Below, piece after piece: positions 16,403 through 25,171 of a DNA stretch of 64,000 nt. A program made the translations under genes and the position numbers. The DNA is from Butyricimonas sp. Marseille-P3923 (GTDB lineage: Bacteria; Bacteroidota; Bacteroidia; Bacteroidales; Marinifilaceae): NCBI RefSeq assembly GCF_900184685.1, contig NZ_FXXL01000007.1, positions 186,001-250,000 on the forward strand, in the 5' to 3' direction. The first letter of the stretch is position 1. Each line of letters begins with the position of its first letter. Under the pieces are notes generated by a model. The model saw only the letters and a list, made by a program, of their open reading frames with translations, was not told where the DNA came from and did no database searches.

Positions 16403-17110
16403 ATGAAAATGGAAAAGAAAGGTTTGATAGTTGCCGTGGACGGGCATTCTTCGACGGGAAAAAGTACTGTTTCCAAGATTTTGGCGGCACGTTTAGGATA
16501 TACTTATATAGATACGGGTGCGATGTACAGGATCGTGACCTTGAGAGCGATGCGGGACGGGTTGATTCGTGATGGCAAGGTGGACGACGAGGGGTTGAAA
16601 CGAGTACTTCCGTCGATTGTTTTCGGTTTCAAGTACAATGACGAGAAGAAACGTTACGAGTCGTACATGAACGGGGAGTACGTGGAGAAGGCTATCCGGG
16701 GACTGGATGTGTCGGATAACGTGAGTCTGGTTGCTTCGTTGCCTTACGTGCGGGAGTTGCTGGTGGAGAAACAGCGGGAAATGGCGAGTGCCGGTGGCGT
16801 GATCATGGACGGTCGGGACATCGGTAGCGTGGTGTTTCCGAACGCGGAAGTGAAATTCTTTATGACAGCGAGTCCGGAGGTACGGGCGCGACGTAGGTAC
16901 GAGGAGTTGAAGGGAAAAGGGGAGCAGGTGACGTACGAGGAAGTGGAAGCGAACGTGCGCAAGCGGGATTATATCGACGAGCACCGGGAAACAGCCCCGT
17001 TGGTACGGGTGCCGGATGCCGTGTTGATTGATAATAGCGATATGACGGTGGAGGAGGAAGTAGAAGAAATGATAAAGCTCATTCGTTCACGATATGAAAG
17101 TAGAGATTGA
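16403..17110 (+). CDS. cmk: Cytidylate kinase
   Basis: 235 aa. Phosphorylates CMP and dCMP with ATP in pyrimidine salvage and nucleic-acid precursor supply. P-loop VDGHSSTGKSTVSK at 11-24, the NMP-binding motif YIDTGAMYR (35-43), DGRDIGSVVFPNA (about 131-143) and the lid region with ARRRYEEL are all present. The length is normal. It overlaps ispH by 17 nt, so the two are probably translated together; the order cmk-ispH-pfkA is typical of Bacteroidales. ATG 16403 is used; the second ATG at 16409 is possible. Confidence 0.96.
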   Translation: MKMEKKGLIVAVDGHSSTGKSTVSKILAARLGYTYIDTGAMYRIVTLRAMRDGLIRDGKVDDEGLKRVLPSIVFGFKYNDEKKRYESYMNGEYVEKAIRGLDVSDNVSLVASLPYVRELLVEKQREMASAGGVIMDGRDIGSVVFPNAEVKFFMTASPEVRARRRYEELKGKGEQVTYEEVEANVRKRDYIDEHRETAPLVRVPDAVLIDNSDMTVEEEVEEMIKLIRSRYESRD

Positions 17111-17936
17111 CGAGAATTCCGGTTTCTGTTTCGGCGTGGTGAACGCTATCGCCAAGGCCGAGGAGGAGTTGCAGCAGGGGGAACTTTATTGCATCGGGGA
17201 TATCGTTCACAACAATCTGGAGGTGGATCGCTTGAAAGGATTGGGGTTGCGGACAATAGACCACGAGGCGTTTGCCGACTTGCGGGATTGCCGGGTATTG
17301 TTTCGGGCGCATGGCGAGCCGCCTAGTTCCTACGCTTTGGCGGAAAAAAATAATATTGAAGTGATAGACGCTTCGTGCCCCGTGGTATTAAATTTGCAGC
17401 AGAAAATCAGAGCGGCATACGAACGGGTGAAAGCGAACGGTGGACAGATCGTGATATACGGGAAGCGGGGGCATGCCGAGGTGAACGGGTTGGTAGCGCA
17501 GACGAATGGGGAAGCGTTGGTCGTGGAGCGGGAGGAAGATTTGAATGAGATAGATTTTTCACGATTGGTTATCCTGTTCTCGCAGACGACGAAAAGCCTT
17601 GACGGGTTCAAGCGGATCGAGGAGTTGGTGAGAGCGTGTGCCCGCGGCGGCGTGGAGGTGAATGACACGATTTGCCGCAAGGTGGCAAACCGAATCCCGC
17701 AGTTGAGGGAGTTCGCGGTGCGACACGACGTGGTACTGTTCGTGAGCGGGGAGAAGAGTTCTAACGGCAAACAGTTGTTTGCCGTGTGTCGGGAAGCGAA
17801 TCCGAGAACCTATTTCGTGCAAGGTGTAGCTGATTTGAGCGATGAGATGTTCGAGGGGGCGGAAAGCGTGGGAATCAGTGGAGCAACATCGACACCGAGA
17901 TGGGTGATGGAAGAGATAAAGAATGCGGTGATTTAA
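17094..17936 (+). CDS. ispH: 4-hydroxy-3-methylbut-2-enyl diphosphate reductase
   Basis: 280 aa [4Fe-4S] enzyme for the last step of the MEP isoprenoid pathway, giving IPP and DMAPP. The three cluster cysteines are Cys12 (GFCFGVV), Cys95 (DASCPVV) and Cys194 (DTICRKV). The catalytic-loop histidine is in FRAHGEP, and the C-terminal SGATSTPRWVMEEI is conserved. The start codon lies inside the end of cmk. A 110-nt gap with AT-rich repeats separates it from pfkA. Confidence 0.96.
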   Translation: MKVEIDENSGFCFGVVNAIAKAEEELQQGELYCIGDIVHNNLEVDRLKGLGLRTIDHEAFADLRDCRVLFRAHGEPPSSYALAEKNNIEVIDASCPVVLNLQQKIRAAYERVKANGGQIVIYGKRGHAEVNGLVAQTNGEALVVEREEDLNEIDFSRLVILFSQTTKSLDGFKRIEELVRACARGGVEVNDTICRKVANRIPQLREFAVRHDVVLFVSGEKSSNGKQLFAVCREANPRTYFVQGVADLSDEMFEGAESVGISGATSTPRWVMEEIKNAVI

Positions 17937-18045
17937 GATTTATGATTTATGATTTATGATTTTGGATTGAAGTAGAGCAAGTAAGAATATAAATTGATTG
18001 GTTGTAATTGGCATTTTCAATTTTCAACTTTCAATTTTCAATTGA
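17937..18045. repeat. AT-rich intergenic repeats between ispH and pfkA
   Basis: Tandem copies of a GATTTAT-type unit (17937-17965) are followed by TTTCAATTTTCAACTTTC-type units (18014-18042). Both kinds recur in other gaps of the plus-strand region (see 19033-19161 and 22981-23103). Confidence 0.7.
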
Positions 18046-19032
18046 ATGATTATGGGAAAGATTAAAAGAATAGGTGTTTTGACCTCCGGGGGGGATGCTC
18101 CGGGGATGAATGCCGCTATTCGGGCGGTGGTGAGAGCGGCGATTTTTAATGGCTGTGAGGCATACGGGATTTATGACGGTTACGAGGGGTTGATCGAGGG
18201 AAACATGAAAAGACTGGAATCTCATGACGTGAGTAATATCATACAACGCGGGGGAACGATCTTGAAGACGGCCCGAAGTGCAGAATTCCGTACGGTGGAA
18301 GGACGTGCAAAGGCTTACGAGCAGATGAAACAGAACGGGTTGGACGCGTTGGTGGTGATTGGTGGAGATGGTACGTTCTCCGGCGCCCGCTTGTTGTGTC
18401 AAGAGCATAACGTGCCTGTCGTGGGGGTTCCCGGTACGATAGACAACGACCTGTACGGTACGGATTACACGATCGGCTACGATACGGCGGTGAATACAGT
18501 GGTGGATGCTGTCGATAAAATACGCGACACGGCGAGTTCCCACAACCGCTTGTTCTTTATCGAGGTGATGGGACGAGATGCCGGGTTTATTGCCTTGCGT
18601 TCGGCTGTTGCCACGGGTGCGGAAGCGGTGCTGGTGCCGGAGATTGAAACGGACGTGAATGATTTGGACAAGTTTTTGGAACATGATTATAAACCTCATA
18701 AGTCGAGTGGTATCGTGATCGTGGCAGAGGGTGACAAGTCGGGAGGAGCCTACACGATCGCGGATAAGATATCCAAGAAGCACCCGGAGTATGACGTGCG
18801 GGTGACCGTGTTGGGGCATATTCAACGAGGTGGTTCTCCTTCGGCATTCGACCGCGTGATGGCAAGCACGTTGGGCGTGGCGGCGGTAGATGCTTTGCTG
18901 GACGACCAGACCAGTATCATGGTGGGTATCATGAACAAGGACACCGTGCATGTGCCGTTCAACAAGGCGATTAAAAATTCCAAACCGTTGAATCATAATT
19001 TGCTGGGGTTGACGGAAATCTTATCAATTTAG
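18046..19032 (+). CDS. pfkA: ATP-dependent 6-phosphofructokinase
   Basis: 328 aa. Catalyses fructose 6-phosphate to fructose 1,6-bisphosphate, the committed step of glycolysis. The ATP site shows GGDAPGMNAAIR and GGDGTFSG (Gly at the position that favours ATP over PPi), the catalytic loop is GTIDNDLYGTDYTIG, and MGRDAGFIAL and GHIQRGGSPSAFDR bind sugar phosphate. Length is standard. The upstream gap has no clear promoter, only AT-rich repeats. A second ATG two codons later (MGKIKRIGVLTSGG) is an equally good start. Confidence 0.96.
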   Translation: MIMGKIKRIGVLTSGGDAPGMNAAIRAVVRAAIFNGCEAYGIYDGYEGLIEGNMKRLESHDVSNIIQRGGTILKTARSAEFRTVEGRAKAYEQMKQNGLDALVVIGGDGTFSGARLLCQEHNVPVVGVPGTIDNDLYGTDYTIGYDTAVNTVVDAVDKIRDTASSHNRLFFIEVMGRDAGFIALRSAVATGAEAVLVPEIETDVNDLDKFLEHDYKPHKSSGIVIVAEGDKSGGAYTIADKISKKHPEYDVRVTVLGHIQRGGSPSAFDRVMASTLGVAAVDALLDDQTSIMVGIMNKDTVHVPFNKAIKNSKPLNHNLLGLTEILSI

Positions 19033-19161
19033 TGATTTATGATTTTAGATTTAAGATTAAACTCCTCCGTCAGCTACGCTGCCACCTCCTCTATAAACAG
19101 AGGAGGAGTTGGTGATTTAAATCATAAATCGTAAATCATAAATCGTAAATCATAAATTATT
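19033..19161. repeat. Nested palindromic intergenic repeat
   Basis: ATTTATGATTTT-type repeats on the left and AAATCATAAATCGTAAATC on the right form an outer inverted repeat. Inside, AACTCCTCC (19060-19068) matches GGAGGAGTT (19102-19110), and CCTCCTCT (19085-19092) matches AGAGGAGG (19099-19106) with a 6-nt loop. It fills the whole pfkA-priA gap and could act as a terminator-like hairpin; it looks like a dispersed intergenic repeat. Confidence 0.7.
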
Positions 19162-19164
19162 TTG

Positions 19165-21618
19165 TTGTTCGCTGACGTCATCATCCCTTTGGGAGTGGAG
19201 AATTTTTTTACTTATTCGGTACCGACGGAATACGAGGGAACGGTAGCGGTAGGGGGGCTTGTTGTCGTTTCGTTCGTGAAGAATAAGCGTTACACGGGGG
19301 TTGTTTACGCGTTGCATTCCAACCCGCCCGTGGGATTCGAGACACGTCCGATAGAGCGGGTGATCGAGGAGGGATTCGCTCTTTCCGCTTCTCATTTGAA
19401 GTTTTTGTTGTGGTTGAGCGAATATTATATGGCTCCGCCGGGAGAGGTGACACGGGCGGCGTTGCCTGTCGCCATGCGTTTGGAGAGTTACACGAGTCTT
19501 TGTCTTGCCGCGGATTGGCAGGAAGATGGAACGGGAGGGGTAGAATTGAGTCCGATGGAACGGGAGGTGATCGGGGTATTCCGACAGAACGGGGAAATTT
19601 GCATGGCGGAGGTGGAAAAGTTATTGCGACGGAAAGACGTGTACGTGGCGGTGCGTTCGTTGTTGGAGCAAGGGATTATTCAAGTGAAAGAGTCCGTGGA
19701 TGATTTGTTCAAACCTAAATTGGAACGGTTGGTGTGTTGGGCGAGAGCGTTTTCGGGGGAAGAGTTGGGGGAGATCATGGATTCGTTGAAACGGGCGAAG
19801 GCGCAACAGAAGATGTTGTGTGACTGGATTATGTATTGCGACGAGCATCACACGGATTCGTTGCCTAAGGCGGAGTTTACCGGCGTGATCGGTAATTCGA
19901 CGGCGGCGTTGAAGGGATTGTGCGAGAGGGGGGTGTTGGAAGTCGCGACAATAGAGGTAAGCCGTTTGGATAGCACGGGGGAGGAGGTGCAGGAGATGCA
20001 TGCCTTGTCGGGAGAGCAGGAACGGGCATTGGAACAAGTGCGGGGGCATTTCAAGGAGAGGGACTGCGTGTTGTTGCAAGGGGTGACTTCCTCGGGAAAG
20101 ACGGAGGTGTATATACATTTAATAGAGGAAACGATTCGGCAGGGGAAGCAAGTGTTGTATCTTTTGCCGGAGATTGCTTTGACGGTACAGATCGTGAAAC
20201 GGTTGAGGCGGGTGTTCGGCGACCGGGTGGGGGTATACCATTCGGGAATGACGGACAGTGCCCGTGCCGAGATGTGGCGCAGGCAGAACGGGGAGAATCC
20301 TTATCCCGTGGTACTCGGGGTACGTTCTTCTATTTTCCTGCCTTACCGGAATTTGGGATTGGTTATTATCGACGAGGAGCACGAGGCTTCTTACAAGCAG
20401 AAAGAACCCGCTCCCCGTTATCATGGCAGGGACGCGGCTATCATGCTCGGCAAGATGAACGGGGCGAAGATATTGCTGGGTTCTGCCACGCCTTCGTTCG
20501 AGAGTTACCAGAATGCTATGAGCGGTAAATACGGTTTCGTGGAGTTGACCACCCGTTTCGGGGAGGTTATGATGCCTGAATTGATGTTCGTGGACGTGAA
20601 AGAATATCGCCGGAAGAAAATGATGAAAGGGAGTTTTACTCCCGTGTTGTACGAGGAGATGAAGCGGGTGCTGGAGAGGGGTATGCAGGTAATTCTGTTC
20701 CAGAATAGGCGGGGGTATTCCACTTTTTTGCAGTGTAACCATTGCGGGGCTATTTTAAAATGCAAGCATTGTGATGTAAGCATGACTTATTATCGTTTCC
20801 GGAATACGCTGAATTGCCATTATTGCGGGAGCTTGCGTCCGGTGCCGACTGTTTGCGAGGAGTGCGGTCAGGGACATTACGTGAATCGCACGCCGGGGAC
20901 GGAGCGAATCGAGGAGGAGGTGAAACAGTATTTCCCGGAGGCACGCGTGGCACGCATGGATTTGGAGGTGATGAGCAACAAGGTGAAATTTCGTGCTTTG
21001 ATTGAAGAGTTCGAGGCGGGGAATCTGGATATATTAATCGGGACGCAAATGGTTTCGAAGGGATTGGATTTCGAGCGGGTGAAATTGGTGGGAGTTATGG
21101 ATGCCGACAGTTTGGTCAGTTTTCCCGATTTCCGAGCCGAGGAACGGGCTTACGATATGTTGATGCAGGTAAGTGGTCGTAGCGGTCGGAAAGGGGAACA
21201 GGGGAAAGTGGTTATTCAAGTTGCCGACCGGGAGAACCGGGTGTACCGGTTGGTGGAAAAAGGGAGTTTCCACGGGTTCTATTCTTTCTTGTCACGGGAA
21301 CGGGAGATGTTTCATTATCCGCCCTTTTCCCGGTTAATCCAGATAGAATTAAGGCACGTGAACGAGTATTCTTTGCGTAATGCCGCGAATGAATTAGCCC
21401 GAAAGTTACGGGAACGATTGGAACGTCGGGTATGTGGTCCGGCGGAGCCGGAAGTGGCAAGGGTGCGGAAAATGTACCGTATACAAGTGCTGATCAAGGC
21501 GGAGCAGGGGCTTTCGTTGTCGAAATTGAAGACTTTTATCCGGCAGAAGTGTGACGAGTTATTGAAAGGGGAGTCCGGCAAGGGATTGAAAGTTTATTTT
21601 GACGTGGATCCATTATAA
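19165..21618 (+). CDS. priA: Primosomal replication-restart helicase PriA
   Basis: 817 aa superfamily-2 helicase that reloads the replisome at stalled forks. The N-terminal 3'-DNA-binding domain begins FADVIIPLGVENFFTYSVP. Walker A is GVTSSGKTEVY (about 310-320), the DEAH-type box is IIDEEHE, and the zinc-binding module has eight cysteines in CNHCGAILKCKHC and CHYCG...CEECG. SGRSGRKGEQGKVVIQ is motif VI. No ATG fits the N-terminus: TTG at 19162 or 19165 is the likely start, and TTG 19165 gives the family-like MFADVI. A 129-nt palindromic repeat precedes it. Confidence 0.94.
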   Translation: MFADVIIPLGVENFFTYSVPTEYEGTVAVGGLVVVSFVKNKRYTGVVYALHSNPPVGFETRPIERVIEEGFALSASHLKFLLWLSEYYMAPPGEVTRAALPVAMRLESYTSLCLAADWQEDGTGGVELSPMEREVIGVFRQNGEICMAEVEKLLRRKDVYVAVRSLLEQGIIQVKESVDDLFKPKLERLVCWARAFSGEELGEIMDSLKRAKAQQKMLCDWIMYCDEHHTDSLPKAEFTGVIGNSTAALKGLCERGVLEVATIEVSRLDSTGEEVQEMHALSGEQERALEQVRGHFKERDCVLLQGVTSSGKTEVYIHLIEETIRQGKQVLYLLPEIALTVQIVKRLRRVFGDRVGVYHSGMTDSARAEMWRRQNGENPYPVVLGVRSSIFLPYRNLGLVIIDEEHEASYKQKEPAPRYHGRDAAIMLGKMNGAKILLGSATPSFESYQNAMSGKYGFVELTTRFGEVMMPELMFVDVKEYRRKKMMKGSFTPVLYEEMKRVLERGMQVILFQNRRGYSTFLQCNHCGAILKCKHCDVSMTYYRFRNTLNCHYCGSLRPVPTVCEECGQGHYVNRTPGTERIEEEVKQYFPEARVARMDLEVMSNKVKFRALIEEFEAGNLDILIGTQMVSKGLDFERVKLVGVMDADSLVSFPDFRAEERAYDMLMQVSGRSGRKGEQGKVVIQVADRENRVYRLVEKGSFHGFYSFLSREREMFHYPPFSRLIQIELRHVNEYSLRNAANELARKLRERLERRVCGPAEPEVARVRKMYRIQVLIKAEQGLSLSKLKTFIRQKCDELLKGESGKGLKVYFDVDPL

Positions 21619-21987
21619 TCTGAAGGCAAATAGGCAGATTTCTACTTATTGTTAAGTGAACGGAAGGGAGAATTGAGCTGATTTTTGAAGTTTGATTGTT
21701 AATTAATGTGCTAGTAGAACAAGTCAAATGTTAAAAATATAATCGTATATCGGTAATAATCCGTAATTTAAGACGAGATTAGAAATTATTTGGGAAAACC
21801 TTAAAATTTGCATTAACATTATTTAGTATCCTTGATTTTAACATTTGCCGGAATAATACCTATTTTTGGAAAAACAGAAACGAGGGAAGAGAAGTAAAAA
21901 AAACTCTTTTCCGTGAAGTTTGAAACCGAGGTGATAATTTTGACGTTAAAATGTAGTATTAATAAATCAAATATAAAAATCAATGAT
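21619..21987. other. Intergenic region upstream of moxR
   Basis: About 370 bp between priA and moxR. It is AT-rich, has no gene I can support, and presumably contains the promoter of the Bat operon, though I cannot pick a convincing -33/-7 pair. An in-frame GTG at 21913 would extend moxR by 25 residues, but the added residues do not look like the family. Confidence 0.5.
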
Positions 21988-22980
21988 ATGAATACGGTTG
22001 ATATCAAAGCATTGAACGAGCGCATACAACAAGAGAGTTCTTTTGTCGATATGATTACGATGGAGATGAACAAGGTGATTGTAGGACAGAAGCATCTTGT
22101 GGAGGGACTTATGATCGGTATGCTTTCTAACGGGCATATTTTGTTGGAAGGTGTTCCGGGGTTGGCGAAAACCTTGGCGATTAATACCCTTGCCAATATT
22201 ATTAACGCTAAATTCAGTCGAATCCAGTTTACCCCGGATTTGTTGCCTGCCGACGTGGTGGGTACGATGATTTACTCCCAGAAGAAAGAGGAGTTCGTGG
22301 TGAAGAAAGGTCCGATTTTCGCTAACTTTATTCTGGCGGATGAGATTAACCGTGCCCCGGCAAAAGTGCAATCCGCTTTGTTGGAAGCGATGCAGGAGCG
22401 TCAGGTGACGATAGGCGATATGACTTATAAACTGGATGAGCCTTTCTTGGTAATGGCAACACAGAACCCGATAGAGCAAGAGGGTACTTATCCGCTGCCG
22501 GAAGCTCAAGTTGACCGTTTCATGTTGAAAGTGGTGATCGACTACCCGAAGAAAGACGAAGAGAAACTGATCGTTCGGCAGAATCTGGAAAAGACGTTCC
22601 CGGTAGCCAATACCATTTTGCAACCGGAGGATATTTTGCGTGCCCGTGAGGTCGTGAAAGAAGTTTATCTGGACGAGAAGATCGAGAAATATATCGTGGA
22701 TATCGTGTTCGCTACCCGTTACCCGCAAGAACACGGTTTGGAGAAATTTGTTTCCATGATCGCTTACGGTGCTTCACCTCGTGCAAGTATCAGTTTGGCG
22801 AAAGCGGCTCAAGCTTACGCGTTTATCAAACGCCGCGGGTACGTGATTCCGGAGGATGTTCGTGCCGTTTGTCACGACGTGTTGCGCCACCGTATCGGGT
22901 TGAGTTACGAGGCAGAAGCCAACAGCCTGACCAGCGAGGACATTATCAGCGAGATTTTGAACACGGTTGAAGTACCTTAG
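21988..22980 (+). CDS. MoxR-family AAA+ ATPase
   Basis: 330 aa. MoxR ATPases act as chaperones for von Willebrand factor A proteins encoded beside them. Walker A is GVPGLAKTLA (about 49-58), Walker B is ILADEINRAPAKVQ, sensor 1 MATQNPIEQEGTYPLPEAQ and the arginine-finger/sensor 2 region GASPRASISL are all seen. The start is set at ATG 21988, since MNTVDIKALNERI matches other MoxR proteins. It is the first gene of the Bat operon, followed by a DUF58 protein, three membrane proteins and BatC-E. Confidence 0.92.
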   Translation: MNTVDIKALNERIQQESSFVDMITMEMNKVIVGQKHLVEGLMIGMLSNGHILLEGVPGLAKTLAINTLANIINAKFSRIQFTPDLLPADVVGTMIYSQKKEEFVVKKGPIFANFILADEINRAPAKVQSALLEAMQERQVTIGDMTYKLDEPFLVMATQNPIEQEGTYPLPEAQVDRFMLKVVIDYPKKDEEKLIVRQNLEKTFPVANTILQPEDILRAREVVKEVYLDEKIEKYIVDIVFATRYPQEHGLEKFVSMIAYGASPRASISLAKAAQAYAFIKRRGYVIPEDVRAVCHDVLRHRIGLSYEAEANSLTSEDIISEILNTVEVP

Positions 22981-23103
22981 AAATTGAAAATTGAAAATTG
23001 AAAATTGAAAATTGAAAATGACATGTTTTCAATCTGAGATTTTCAATTTGATGGCGAGAGAGTTTAGAATTGAGTTAGAATTTAGAGTGAAAAAGCGTTA
23101 GTC
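22981..23103. repeat. Tandem ATTGAAA repeats after moxR
   Basis: The moxR stop is followed by about five copies of ATTGAAA, an ATTTTCAATTTG reversed copy near 23039-23052, and AATCTAAA-type units from 23115. Together these can fold back on themselves. Confidence 0.7.
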
Positions 23104-23154
23104 TTGTGCGGTTGGAATCTAAAATCTAAAATCTATAAATCTAAAATTATTAAG

Positions 23155-24033
23155 GTGGAGACTTCAGATTTATTAAAACGTGTTAGGCAGATCGAGATAA
23201 AGACGCGGGGGTTGTCAAGCAATATCTTTGCCGGCGAGTACCACACGGCTTTCAAGGGACGGGGTATGACCTTCAGCGAGGTGCGGGCGTACCAGTACGG
23301 GGATGATATCCGCAGTATAGACTGGAACGTGACCGCCCGTTACAATCATCCTTACGTGAAGATATTCGAGGAGGAGCGCGAATTGACGGTGATGTTGCTG
23401 ATTGACGTGAGTGCCTCGCGTAATTTCGGAACGGTTTCGAAATTGAAGAAGAACCAGATCACGGAGATCGCTGCCGTGTTGGCATTCTCGGCTATCCAGA
23501 ATAACGATAAGATCGGGGTAATCTTTTTCTCGGATCAGATAGAGAAGTTTATCCCGCCCAAAAAAGGGCGTACGCATATCCTGCATATTATCCGCGAACT
23601 GGTGGATTTCTACCCGGAACGCAAGCAGACCAATATCGCGATGGCTTTGCAATACTTGACGAACGCAATCAAAAAGCGTTGTACTTGTTTTCTGATTTCC
23701 GATTTTATGGATGAACATGATTTTGAACATCCTTTGATTATCGCGAACAAAAAGCATGATGTCGTGGCTTTGCAATTGTATGATCGTCGGGAAAAGGTGT
23801 TGCCGCCGGTGGGGTTAATGTACTTGACGGATGCCGAAACGGGAGAGAGCGTGTGGGTGGATACTTCCGACAAGAAGGTTCGTGACCAATTTGAGGCGTA
23901 CGCTTTGGAACGGGATAAAGAACTGGACAGGATATTCAAACATTCCGGGGTGGATATGGCATCTATCAGTGCGGATGAAGATTACGTGAGATCATTGATA
24001 GCATTGTTCAAGAGAAGAGGGGCTGGGTATTAA
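23155..24033 (+). CDS. DUF58 domain protein of the Bat operon
   Basis: 292 aa. DUF58 proteins are vWA-related partners of MoxR. The conserved core FAGEYHTAFKGRGMTFSEVR, YQYGDDIRSIDWNVTARY and the MIDAS-like LLIDVSASRNFG are present, as is FLISDFMDEHDFE. I take GTG 23155 as start because METSDLLKRVRQIEIKTRGL is the family N-terminus; the upstream frame is made of AT-rich repeat sequence and is unlikely to be translated. It lies between moxR and the membrane protein at 24060. Confidence 0.9.
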   Translation: METSDLLKRVRQIEIKTRGLSSNIFAGEYHTAFKGRGMTFSEVRAYQYGDDIRSIDWNVTARYNHPYVKIFEEERELTVMLLIDVSASRNFGTVSKLKKNQITEIAAVLAFSAIQNNDKIGVIFFSDQIEKFIPPKKGRTHILHIIRELVDFYPERKQTNIAMALQYLTNAIKKRCTCFLISDFMDEHDFEHPLIIANKKHDVVALQLYDRREKVLPPVGLMYLTDAETGESVWVDTSDKKVRDQFEAYALERDKELDRIFKHSGVDMASISADEDYVRSLIALFKRRGAGY

Positions 24034-24059
24034 TTGAAACTGAAAATGGAGAATTGAAA

Positions 24060-25097
24060 ATGAAAAATAGGGTTGTTCTATTCGTAATATTGCTACTGTA
24101 CGGTATCGGGGGATTGAAAGCTCAAAGCCGGGAATACGCGGCGGAGCTTGATACCAATTATATCATGATCGGTGACCAGATCAATTTCAGAATGAAGGTA
24201 AAGGCTGAACCGGGATTGAAGATCGTGTTTCCTCAATTGAAAGATACTCTGGCAAAAGGTGTGGAAATTATTTCCGGACCTGTTCGGGATTCTATCAAAG
24301 AGAAAGACGGACGGATACTCGTGCAGGAAAGTTACGTGATCACGTCTTTCGATTCGGGAGTGTTCATGATTCCGCCTATGCCTATCGAGATACAGCAGGA
24401 AAGTTATAACAACACGCTACGAACCGACCCGTTGGAGTTGATAGTGAATACTTTCGTGGTCGATCCGCAGAAAGGGAATTTCGACATCGTGATGCCTTTG
24501 GCTGCCCCGTGGACGTTCGCGGAGATACTGCCTTATTTATTATGGACTCTATTGGGTGTCGTGGTAATCCTGTTGGTAATTTGGATTATCAAGGTGCGGA
24601 AATCACGCAAGTCTCTCTTCGGGCACGAGAAACCGGCTATACCGCCTTACGTGCTTGCCATGAAGGCTTTGGAAGAGATCAAGAAGGAGAAGTTATGGCA
24701 AAGTGGTAAGACAAAAGAATATTACACGCAGTTGACTGATACGATTCGGAACTATTTGGACGGTGAGTTGGGTATTTCGGCGATGGAGCAAACTTCTTTC
24801 GAGACTTTACAGGCTTTGGAGAAGTGCGAAAAGGTGAATGCCAAACAGCGGGATAAGTTGGCGGATATGTTCGAAACTGCCGATTACGTGAAGTTTGCCA
24901 AGGCGGAACCGTTACAGGACGAGAACGTGCGTAACTTGGATATCGCTTATGATTTCGTGCAGGAAACGAATGACACGATCCGGGAAGAGAAAGAAAAAGA
25001 ACGTCTGGAACGGGAGTTGAAAGAGCAACAGGAGAGAGAGGCGGCGGAAAAAGCAGCGGCGGAAGCGGCAAAGAGTGAAGAGGAGAAAAAGAATTAA
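24060..25097 (+). CDS. Bat-operon membrane protein (BatD-like N-terminal domain)
   Basis: 345 aa. A signal peptide (ending about LKAQ) is followed by a beta-sandwich-like periplasmic domain (about 25-145), one membrane span (about 165-185, LWTLLGVVVILLVIWII) and a helical cytoplasmic tail rich in Glu and Lys that contains a conserved YYTQLTDTIRNYLDGELGI segment. The layout resembles a short BatD. It is regularly found between the DUF58 gene and batA in Bacteroidales. ATG 24060 is preferred over TTG 24054. Function is not known beyond the operon. Confidence 0.7.
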   Translation: MKNRVVLFVILLLYGIGGLKAQSREYAAELDTNYIMIGDQINFRMKVKAEPGLKIVFPQLKDTLAKGVEIISGPVRDSIKEKDGRILVQESYVITSFDSGVFMIPPMPIEIQQESYNNTLRTDPLELIVNTFVVDPQKGNFDIVMPLAAPWTFAEILPYLLWTLLGVVVILLVIWIIKVRKSRKSLFGHEKPAIPPYVLAMKALEEIKKEKLWQSGKTKEYYTQLTDTIRNYLDGELGISAMEQTSFETLQALEKCEKVNAKQRDKLADMFETADYVKFAKAEPLQDENVRNLDIAYDFVQETNDTIREEKEKERLERELKEQQEREAAEKAAAEAAKSEEEKKN

Positions 25098-25171
25098 TTT
25101 ACGATTTATGATTTTTGATTTATGATTCTCAGAATCTAAAATCAAGAAATCTAAAATTTAAAATAGAAAAT

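Noticed and set aside
18031-18996. Minus-strand frame of 321 codons opposite pfkA
   Set aside because: pfkA has every catalytic motif on the plus strand; the antisense frame is rich in His and Arg as expected for a shadow.
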